Shown in pieces: positions 8,945 through 14,771 of a stretch of DNA of 19,745 nt. Source of the stretch: Pseudomonadota bacterium (GTDB lineage: Bacteria; Pseudomonadota; Gammaproteobacteria; Burkholderiales; Burkholderiaceae_B); assembly GCA_023386765.1 (NCBI GenBank), contig JAEWJD010000107.1, forward strand, positions 1 to 19,745, given 5' to 3'. How positions within the stretch are numbered: the first letter of the stretch is position 1; each line of letters starts with the position of its first letter. The notes beneath the pieces are model-generated. The model did not search any database and had not been told where the DNA came from. It saw only the letters and a program-made list of their open reading frames with translations. The translations under genes were made by a program, and so were the position numbers.

Positions 8945-9982
8945 ATGTCGGGCCTCCCTGATCTCTCTCCCTACCGTGGCCTGCTGGGCGAGGCACCGCT
9001 GGCGAAGCTGCGCGCCGCCGTGGCGCACCTGCCTGCCGGTGCGCCGGTCGGCATTGCGCTGAGCGCCGGGCCTGACTCGGCCATGCTGGCCCTGGCGGCG
9101 GCCCTGGCGCTGCACGGCCGGCCGCTGCAGGCTTTCCATGTGCACCACGGTTTGCAGGCCGAGGCCGATGCCTGGGCCGCGCGTGCCGCTGCGCTCTGTG
9201 CCTTGCTGGGCTTGCCGTTTCAGGTGGCCAGGGTGAGGGTGCCGGCCGATGGCAGCGGCATCGAGGCGGCGGCACGCCAGGCGCGCTATGCCGCGCTGGC
9301 GCAACTGGCCGGGGCTGCCGGCGTGGAGCACATCCTGCTGGCGCATCACCGCGATGATCAGGCCGAAACCGTGTTGCTGCGCCTGCTGCGCGGCGCAGGC
9401 GTGGCGGGATTGGCTGCCATGCGCGCCGAGCACCGGCGCGACGGCCTGGTGTATCTGCGGCCCTGGCTGGATATCGGGCGCGATACGCTGCGCGAGGCCG
9501 CACAGGCGTTTGCCCGTTTGAGTGGCTGGCAGGCGGTCGACGACCCCACCAATGTCGACCCGCGCTATACCCGTGCCGCCGTGAGAACGGCGCTGGGGCC
9601 GGCGCTGGCGGCCCGCTGGCCGGGATGGCAGGGCATCGTGACGCGCCATGCGCGCCAGATGGCCGAGGCTGCCGACATCCTCGACGAAGTGGCGCGCGCC
9701 GATTTCGCCGCGCTGTCCCCCGGGCCGCAGGGGCAGGATTTCTCACTGGCTGCCTGGCGCAGCCTGTCGGCGCCCCGCCAGGCTCAGGTAATACGCCACT
9801 GGCTGCAGGGGCAGGGCCTGCGCATGCCATCCGAGGCGCGCCTGCAGGAACTGATGCGCCAGTTGCGTCAGCTGCATGCGTTGGGCCACGACCGTGCCCT
9901 GCGTTTGCTGCACGACGGTCATGAAATCCGCTGTCAACGCGGCCGGGTGTCGGTGATGCGTCAGGTGGACAAGCTCGCATAA
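8945..9982 (+). CDS. tilS: tRNA(Ile)-lysidine synthase TilS
   Basis: TilS uses ATP and lysine to convert C34 of tRNA-Ile(CAU) to lysidine, which changes both its charging and its decoding from Met to Ile; the activity is essential. The N-terminal PP-loop ATPase domain shows HVHHG, then HHRDDQAETVLLRLLRG (H134-D138), and later the DPTN...R...R motif (DDPTNVDPRYTRAAVR). The PP-loop itself reads SAGPDS (S40-S45) rather than the usual SGGxDS. At 345 residues it is shorter than E. coli TilS (432), mainly in the C-terminal tRNA-contact region. ATG 8945 is chosen because AAGGG stands 7 bases upstream; a GTG directly after the accA stop (8927) is possible but has no such site. Confidence 0.93.
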   Translation: MSGLPDLSPYRGLLGEAPLAKLRAAVAHLPAGAPVGIALSAGPDSAMLALAAALALHGRPLQAFHVHHGLQAEADAWAARAAALCALLGLPFQVARVRVPADGSGIEAAARQARYAALAQLAGAAGVEHILLAHHRDDQAETVLLRLLRGAGVAGLAAMRAEHRRDGLVYLRPWLDIGRDTLREAAQAFARLSGWQAVDDPTNVDPRYTRAAVRTALGPALAARWPGWQGIVTRHARQMAEAADILDEVARADFAALSPGPQGQDFSLAAWRSLSAPRQAQVIRHWLQGQGLRMPSEARLQELMRQLRQLHALGHDRALRLLHDGHEIRCQRGRVSVMRQVDKLA

Positions 9983-9986
9983 CGCT

Positions 9987-10015
9987 CTGCGCAAAATATC
10001 ACCATGCGCTAGAAT
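9987..10015 (+). promoter_or_regulatory. Candidate lysC promoter
   Basis: TAGAAT (10010-10015) is a good -10 hexamer. The element 17 bp upstream, CTGCGC (9987-9992), is a poor -35. It would start a transcript about 40 bases before lysC and let lysC be expressed apart from the cysS operon. The short leader leaves no room for a lysine riboswitch. Confidence 0.4.
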
Positions 10016-10060
10016 TACCGACTTTGCTCGCCCTGGGCGGGCCTTAAGCCAGAGTACGAG

Positions 10061-11320
10061 ATGTCCCTGATCGTTCACAAGTATGGCGGTACGTCGATGG
10101 GCTCCATCGAGCGCATCAAGAATGTGGCGCGCCGCGTCGCGAAGTGGCACGCCGCCGGCCACCAGGTCGTTGTGGTGCCCTCGGCCATGTCGGGCGAAAC
10201 CAATCGCCTGCTGGGCCTGGCCCGCGAGATTACGCCGCAGCCCAATGGCCGCGAACTCGACATGATCGCCGCCACCGGCGAGCAAGCTTCCAGTGGCCTG
10301 CTGGCCATTGCGCTGCAGGCGCAGGGCGTCAAGGCGCGCAGCTATGCAGGCTGGCAGGTGCCGATCATGACTGATTCGTCCTTCACGAAGGCGCGTATCA
10401 GCTCCATCGACGACACGCGCATCCGCGCCGATCTGGACGCCGGCAGCGTGGTCATCGTGACCGGCTTCCAGGGCGTGGATCCCGAAGGCCACATCACCAC
10501 CCTGGGCCGGGGCGGTTCCGACACTTCGGCCGTGGCCGTGGCTGCCGCCCTGAAAGCCGATGAGTGCCTGATCTTCACCGACGTGGACGGCATCTACACG
10601 ACCGATCCGCGCGTGGTGCCCGAAGCGCGCCGCATGCCGGTGGCCTCGTTCGAGGAAATGCTCGAAATGGCCTCGCTGGGCTCCAAGGTGCTGCAAATCC
10701 GTTCCGTCGAGTTCGCCGGCAAGTACCGGGTGCCCACCCGCGTGCTGTCCTCGCTGACCGACCCGCTTATTCCGCTCGAAGAAGAAATGGCTTCGGGCAC
10801 GCTGATTACTTTCGAGGAAGACGAAAAAATGGAAGCCGCCGTTGTCTCCGGCATCGCCTTCAGCCGCGACGAAGCCAAGATCACCCTGCTGGCCGTGCCC
10901 GACACCCCCGGAGTGGCCTACTCCATCCTGGGGCCGGTCGCCGCCGCCAATATCGACGTCGACATGATCGTGCAGAACCAGTCGGTGGCTGGCACGACCG
11001 ACTTCTCGTTCACGGTCAATCGCAATGACCTGGCCCGCACTGTCGAACTGCTCAAGCGCGACGTGGTGCCGGCCGTCAACGCCCGCGAACTCGTGGCCGA
11101 CGACAAGGTCGCCAAGGTCTCCATCGTCGGCATCGGCATGCGTTCGCACGTCGGTGTCGCCAGCCTGATGTTCCAGACGCTCTCGCAAGAAGGCATCAAC
11201 ATCCAGATGATCAGCACCAGCGAGATCAAGACTTCGGTGGTGATCGACGACAAGTACATGGAGCTGGCCGTGCGCGCCCTGCACAAGGCCTTCGGTCTGG
11301 ATCAGGCGCCGGCCGCCTGA
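10061..11320 (+). CDS. lysC: Aspartate kinase LysC
   Basis: Aspartate kinase phosphorylates L-aspartate in the first step of lysine, threonine, methionine and diaminopimelate synthesis. The 419-residue protein has the N-terminal kinase signature KYGGTSMGS (residues 7-15), TLGRGGSDTSA (147-157) and FTDVDGIYTTDPR (from residue 172). Two C-terminal ACT domains (about 260-335 and 350-415) are the likely site of feedback inhibition by lysine and/or threonine. The architecture is that of monofunctional, Corynebacterium/Bacillus-type kinases rather than the fused kinase-homoserine dehydrogenases. ATG 10061 matches the family N-terminus (MSLIVHKYGG). An internal start with a good ribosome binding site lies at residue 257. 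A terminator follows directly. Confidence 0.97.
   Translation: MSLIVHKYGGTSMGSIERIKNVARRVAKWHAAGHQVVVVPSAMSGETNRLLGLAREITPQPNGRELDMIAATGEQASSGLLAIALQAQGVKARSYAGWQVPIMTDSSFTKARISSIDDTRIRADLDAGSVVIVTGFQGVDPEGHITTLGRGGSDTSAVAVAAALKADECLIFTDVDGIYTTDPRVVPEARRMPVASFEEMLEMASLGSKVLQIRSVEFAGKYRVPTRVLSSLTDPLIPLEEEMASGTLITFEEDEKMEAAVVSGIAFSRDEAKITLLAVPDTPGVAYSILGPVAAANIDVDMIVQNQSVAGTTDFSFTVNRNDLARTVELLKRDVVPAVNARELVADDKVAKVSIVGIGMRSHVGVASLMFQTLSQEGINIQMISTSEIKTSVVIDDKYMELAVRALHKAFGLDQAPAA
10814..10831 (+). promoter_or_regulatory. Candidate internal translation start for a LysC beta subunit
   Basis: GAGGAAG (10814-10820) stands 8 bases before an in-frame ATG (10829-10831, M257 of LysC). Starting there gives MEAAVVSGIA..., a 163-residue polypeptide made of both ACT domains. 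This is the same place at which the beta subunit of alpha2-beta2 aspartate kinases begins in Corynebacterium and Bacillus. Use of the site is inferred, not shown. Confidence 0.45.
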
Positions 11321-11326
11321 TTGAAG

Positions 11327-11356
11327 AAGTGGATGGTTGCTCCGTCCACTTTTTTT
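11327..11356 (+). terminator. Rho-independent terminator after lysC
   Basis: A 10-bp stem including one G-T pair (AAGTGGATGG at 11327-11336 and CCGTCCACTT at 11342-11351) has a 5-base loop and is followed by a T-run. It lies directly after the lysC stop and separates the operon from tRNA-Ser. Confidence 0.9.
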
Positions 11357-11398
11357 AAGATTTCTCGCAGTAAACGCGAAAAACCAAAAATTTTCGTG

Positions 11399-11404
11399 TA
11401 GAAT
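11399..11404 (+). promoter_or_regulatory. Candidate -10 element for tRNA-Ser
   Basis: TAGAAT ends 12 bases before the mature tRNA 5' end, which fits a start point a few bases ahead of the tRNA. The -35 region (around 11376) is A-rich and does not match the consensus. The surrounding 60 bases are markedly more AT-rich than the rest of the window. Confidence 0.4.
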
Positions 11405-11416
11405 CTTGGATTCTTC

Positions 11417-11509
11417 GGAGACGTGCCCGAGAGGCTGAAGGGGCTCCCCTGCTAAGGGAGTATGTGGCTAAAAACTGCATCGTGGGTTCGAATCCCACCG
11501 TCTCCGCCA
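11417..11509 (+). tRNA. tRNA-Ser (anticodon GCT)
   Basis: The acceptor arms GGAGACG (11417-11423) and CGTCTCC (11499-11505) pair perfectly. The anticodon stem CTCCC/GGGAG encloses the loop CTGCTAA with anticodon GCT, which reads AGC and AGU serine codons. A long variable arm, typical of class II tRNAs, follows, then the T-arm GTGGG TTCGAAT CCCAC. The CCA end (11507-11509) is encoded in the gene. Confidence 0.98.
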
Positions 11510-11537
11510 GATACCGCTTCTGGCGCAGCCCGAAGTC

Positions 11538-11575
11538 AAAAAACCCGCAAGGCTCAGGCCTTGCGGGTTTTTTCT
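11538..11575. terminator. Strong bidirectional terminator between tRNA-Ser and lysR
   Basis: A perfect 16-bp stem runs from AAAAAACCCGCAAGGC (11538-11553) to GCCTTGCGGGTTTTTT (11558-11573), with the 4-base loop TCAG. A-tracts and T-tracts flank it on both strands, so it can terminate the tRNA-Ser transcript rightward and the LysR transcript leftward. The LysR stop codon (11556-11554 on the minus strand) lies in the loop. Confidence 0.93.
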
Positions 11576-12537
11576 TGGACGCGCGTCCCGGCTCGCGTTT
11601 CCCGGGCATGGCGATCCTGTCCGACCTGGGCGGCGCGCAGGCAGTCTGCGAAGTGTTGCGCGACCGGCGTCATCTGTTGCAGGTCGGGCGCCGACAGACA
11701 GACATACAGCCTGGCGTCCAGGGGCTCATCGAGCGGCACCGGCTGCAGGTCATAGCGTTCCCGGAGCATCGGTATCGACTGGGTGCGCAGCAGGCACACC
11801 GCATCGGTGGCGCGCAGCATGGTGAACACCAACTGGATCGACAGGCACATCAGTTGTCGCTGCGGGACCGCCAGGCCCTGCCCGGCATGCAACCGCCTGA
11901 GAAGTTCGGGGCCGTATTCAGGCAGGATCCACAGGGCGTCCTGCAGCGCATGCAGGGAGCGGGCCTGCTGCCAGCGACTGCCGTTGCGTGTCATCAGGGT
12001 CAGGGGCAGCCGGGTGAGCAGTTCGCGCTGCCGGTCGCCCTTGACCGGCGCGTCCAGCTCGCTGTTGATAATGAAGTCGTAGTTGCCCGCCAACCAGCCC
12101 GGATCATGCGCCGCCGAGGTGACTTCCTTCAGTGTCAGCGAGACATCGGGATGGCTTGCCTGAAATCGCGGCAAGGCCTCGGGCAACAGCAGCGCGCCTG
12201 CCGCGCTGAAGCCCATCGATACATGCCCGCCGCCCTGGCCGCTCAGGCGACCGATCTCGGATTGCGCCCGTTGCAGTTCGTTGAGCGCCCGTCGGCTGTG
12301 CTGCAGCAGCGTCTGACCGATCGGCGTCAGGCGGCTGCCCTGCGCCGAGCGGATGAACAGCGGCGCGCCCACGCTGTGTTCCAGCTGTTTCATGGCGTGG
12401 GTCAGCGTCGGTTGCGTCAGGCCCAGGTGGCGGGCTGCCGCACGCAGGCTGCCGTGCGTGGCGACGGCGCGAAAGAGATCGAGCTGCCGGAGACTGAAGC
12501 GCCAGGTCAGATCCGGGTTTTCCTGGAGATTGATCAT
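11554..12537 (-). CDS. LysR-family transcriptional regulator
   Basis: This is a DNA-binding LysR-type regulator of 327 residues, somewhat longer than the usual 300 because of both ends. The N-terminal winged helix-turn-helix covers about residues 15-75 (FSLRQLDLFRAVATHGSLRAAARHLGLTQPTLTHAMKQLE), followed by the effector-binding domain (about 100-305). The HTH and early effector region resemble the TdcA/AbgR-like branch, though that placement is tentative. It is divergently transcribed from the Bug-receptor/hydrolase pair, the classic arrangement of a LysR regulator and its target, with a 99-bp gap. ATG 12537 is preceded by a weak GAG element. The last residues (VQEKTRKA) are encoded by one arm of the terminator hairpin, so this C-terminal tail is probably not functional sequence. 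Confidence 0.88.
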   Translation of the reverse strand: MINLQENPDLTWRFSLRQLDLFRAVATHGSLRAAARHLGLTQPTLTHAMKQLEHSVGAPLFIRSAQGSRLTPIGQTLLQHSRRALNELQRAQSEIGRLSGQGGGHVSMGFSAAGALLLPEALPRFQASHPDVSLTLKEVTSAAHDPGWLAGNYDFIINSELDAPVKGDRQRELLTRLPLTLMTRNGSRWQQARSLHALQDALWILPEYGPELLRRLHAGQGLAVPQRQLMCLSIQLVFTMLRATDAVCLLRTQSIPMLRERYDLQPVPLDEPLDARLYVCLSAPDLQQMTPVAQHFADCLRAAQVGQDRHARETRAGTRVQEKTRKA

Positions 12538-12636
12538 TTGAATCTCACATAGAACAAGGCTGTCTTCTTTTATATAGTGTTTTTTCCTATTCTGCCCATG
12601 GGGGGCCAGGGATAGGGCATCGCTGCGGAGTCAACC
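12538..12636. promoter_or_regulatory. Divergent control region between lysR and the Bug gene
   Basis: This 99-bp gap is AT-rich in its middle. ATAG (12574-12577) and CTAT (12587-12590) form a small dyad around 9 bases, and TATATA (12571-12576) could serve as a -10 element in either direction. A LysR binding site is expected here, but no clean T-N11-A box could be singled out. GGAG (12627-12630) is the ribosome binding site of the downstream gene. Confidence 0.4.
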
Positions 12637-13605
12637 ATGCATGCTGCTGTGTCCCCGAGCCGCCGTCGGCTGATTTCCGTCCTGGCCGCTGGCGCTCTGG
12701 CAGCAACGGGCATCCGCATGGGCCGCGCTGCGCCGGTGACGCGCATCTTGGTGGGTTTTGCGCCGGGCGGCGGCGTGGACCGGATCGCGCGATTGCTGGC
12801 GCGGCCCATGCAGCTCAGTTTGGGAGAGGTCGTCGTGGTCGAGAACCGGCCGGGTGCGGGGGGATTGCTGGCAGCGCATGCCGTGCTGAATGCGCCGGCG
12901 GATGGGCATACCTTGCTGCTCAGCAACGATCACGCCCTGGCCATCGTGCCGCATCAGGTGCGCGGCGCGGGTTACCGCTCGCCAGACGATTTCTGTGCGG
13001 TCGCGCAACTGACCGACAACGCCGCGCTGGCCTTGGCGGTGAGAGCGGATTCGCCTTTGCGCGACCTCGCCGACCTGTCGGCGCTGCCCGGTACGCCCGC
13101 CGTGGGCGTACCTGCCCCGGGCAGCGTGCCGGCCTTTGCCGTGGAGCTGGTGGGCGAACGGTTGGGCGTCGATCTGGTGGTGGTGCCCTATCGTGGCGGC
13201 GCGCCAATGGTCACGGAATTGTTGGGGGGTCATCTGGCAATGGGCATGACGTCGGTGGCCGAAGTGCTGGAGTCTTGGCGGGCTGGCAGCTTGCGCCTGC
13301 TGGCAGTCACCGGGGCCCGCCGGCACCCCGACCTGCCGCGCGTGCCGACCTTTCACGAGCAGGGCGTGCCGGGCCTGGAGCATGGCAGCCTGGTGGGCCT
13401 GTTCGCCCCTCTGGGAACGGATGCCGGGCGCGTCACCACGCTGCGGCAGGCGGTATTTGAGGCCCTGCAGGATGAGGATGTCAGGCAGCAGTTTCGCCTG
13501 CTGGGTTCGCAGGTCAGTCCGGGAGACGGCGACACGTTGGCCCGGACTCTGCGCGAGATTCATCAGAGGTGGGCGATCCGCGCCCGACGGTCGGCCTCTC
13601 CCTGA
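12637..13605 (+). CDS. Bug-family periplasmic solute receptor (tripartite tricarboxylate transporter type)
   Basis: Bug (TctC-like) proteins are periplasmic binding proteins of tripartite tricarboxylate transporters and are very numerous in Bordetella and its relatives, where most are orphans without membrane partners. The 322-residue product has an N-terminal signal (residues 1-32) whose SRRRLIS start followed by a hydrophobic stretch looks twin-arginine-like, then the family hallmarks RILVGFAPGGGVDRIAR, VVVENRPGAGG and PYRGGAPMVTELLGGHLAMGMTS. No TctA/TctB membrane genes are present, so it is an orphan receptor. The ligand cannot be read from the sequence; the family binds small carboxylates and amino-acid-like molecules. 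ATG 12637 has GGAG six bases ahead. A hydrolase gene follows 43 bases later, probably in the same transcript. Confidence 0.92.
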   Translation: MHAAVSPSRRRLISVLAAGALAATGIRMGRAAPVTRILVGFAPGGGVDRIARLLARPMQLSLGEVVVVENRPGAGGLLAAHAVLNAPADGHTLLLSNDHALAIVPHQVRGAGYRSPDDFCAVAQLTDNAALALAVRADSPLRDLADLSALPGTPAVGVPAPGSVPAFAVELVGERLGVDLVVVPYRGGAPMVTELLGGHLAMGMTSVAEVLESWRAGSLRLLAVTGARRHPDLPRVPTFHEQGVPGLEHGSLVGLFAPLGTDAGRVTTLRQAVFEALQDEDVRQQFRLLGSQVSPGDGDTLARTLREIHQRWAIRARRSASP

Positions 13606-13648
13606 GAGCGGTGCCGCTTCCCCCCGTAGTTGTGACCAGGACCCTGCC

Positions 13649-14740
13649 ATGTCTTCCCCGGTTCCCCGTGATTGTTTTGCGCATGTCTATGTCGATGCGC
13701 GCAGCAAATTCCAGGACGCTGCAAGCGCGGTCTCGGCTTCCTTGGCCGCTTATGTGCTGCCCGGCTTGAGCGGTGCGCTGGGAGAGGTGCTGTCGATGGA
13801 CGTGGCTTATCTGGGTGCCGAGGATGCGGAGAGCCTGCTCATCGTCTCCTCGGGTACCCATGGGGTGGAGGGGTTCTGTGGTTCGGCCTGTCAGGTGGCC
13901 TTGATGCGAGACGAGGGCCTGCGGGCGCTGCTGGCTGCCCGGCGGGTCGGCTGTCTGTTGGTCCATGGCGTCAATCCCTACGGGTTTTCGCATCTGCGGC
14001 GCGTCAACGAGGACAACATCGATCTGAACCGCAATTTCCGCGGGCCCAACGACCTGATGCTGAACAACCCCGGCTACGACCAGCTGCATGATTTGTTGCT
14101 GCCGGCCAGCTGGCCTCCTGCGGCGGAGAATGCGGCTGCATTGCAGCGTTACCAGGAGGAGCACGGCTGCACCGCCTTTCGTGAAGCGGTCATGACCGGG
14201 CAGACCAGCCATCCGGGCGGCCTGTTCTATGGCGGCTATGCGCCCAGCTGGAGCAATCGCAGTCTGCGCGCGATCCTGCGCACCTATGGGGCCCAGCGCC
14301 GGCGCATCGCCTGGATCGATATTCACTCGGGGCTGGGGCCTTACGGGCATGGCGAGAAAATCCACGGCGGCCTGTCTGGTGCCGTGGACAATCTGGCGCT
14401 GACGCGCCAGGTATGGGGCAGCGATGTGGTGGCTGCCTGGGCCAATGACTCGGTGTCGCGACAGGTCAAGGGGCACGCCCTGGGGGCGATATTCGATGAG
14501 TGTCCGCAGTCGCAGAACGTCGGGATCGCACTGGAGTTCGGCACCCGTTTCCCGACCAGCCTGCCGGCCATGCGTGCCGAGCAGTGGTTTCACCTGCGTC
14601 CGGCGCTGACGGGCACACGCGAGCAGGTCAACGCCAAGCGGGCGCTGCGGGAGGCCTTTTTCATCGATGAGGATATCTGGATGGCCATGGTGCTGGCGCA
14701 AAGCCGCACCGCTGTTGTCCAGGCTTGCCGCGGGCTGTGA
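13649..14740 (+). CDS. DUF2817 / M14-like zinc metallopeptidase
   Basis: The 363-residue cytoplasmic protein (no signal peptide) fits the DUF2817 family, which has the zinc carboxypeptidase (M14) fold. Expected zinc ligands are H71 and E74 in SSGTHGVEG and H226 in IDIHSGLGPYG. DLNRNF (125-130) corresponds to the substrate-binding Asn-Arg stretch, and E296 in ALEFGT to the general base. It probably cleaves an amide or peptide bond in a small molecule, but the substrate is unknown. The open frame extends into the preceding gene; ATG 13649 is chosen because AGGA lies 7 bases upstream and homology starts near it. Position after the Bug receptor and under a divergent LysR suggests hydrolysis of whatever that receptor binds. 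Confidence 0.85.
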   Translation: MSSPVPRDCFAHVYVDARSKFQDAASAVSASLAAYVLPGLSGALGEVLSMDVAYLGAEDAESLLIVSSGTHGVEGFCGSACQVALMRDEGLRALLAARRVGCLLVHGVNPYGFSHLRRVNEDNIDLNRNFRGPNDLMLNNPGYDQLHDLLLPASWPPAAENAAALQRYQEEHGCTAFREAVMTGQTSHPGGLFYGGYAPSWSNRSLRAILRTYGAQRRRIAWIDIHSGLGPYGHGEKIHGGLSGAVDNLALTRQVWGSDVVAAWANDSVSRQVKGHALGAIFDECPQSQNVGIALEFGTRFPTSLPAMRAEQWFHLRPALTGTREQVNAKRALREAFFIDEDIWMAMVLAQSRTAVVQACRGL

Positions 14741-14743
14741 GCA

Positions 14744-14764
14744 GGCCGGCGCGCCGCGCCGGCC
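14744..14764. other. GC-only hairpin between convergent genes
   Basis: GGCCGGCGC (14744-14752) and GCGCCGGCC (14756-14764) form a perfect 9-bp stem with a 3-base loop, in the 31-bp gap between the converging hydrolase and ABC genes. It has no T-run on either side. It may stabilise the 3' ends or slow polymerase; standard intrinsic termination is not supported. Confidence 0.4.
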
Positions 14765-14771
14765 CTCGGGA

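Noticed and set aside
7796..9649. Long open frame (617 codons) on the minus strand across alkA, accA and tilS
   Set aside because: It spans three well-conserved sense genes and has the same shadow composition; no family features.
9983..10060. Lysine riboswitch ahead of lysC
   Set aside because: The gap of 78 bases is too short for an L-box aptamer and no matching structure was seen.
11417..14740. Genomic island or prophage inserted at tRNA-Ser
   Set aside because: No integrase and no second copy of the tRNA 3' end was seen in the window. The accessory look of the block remains only an inference.
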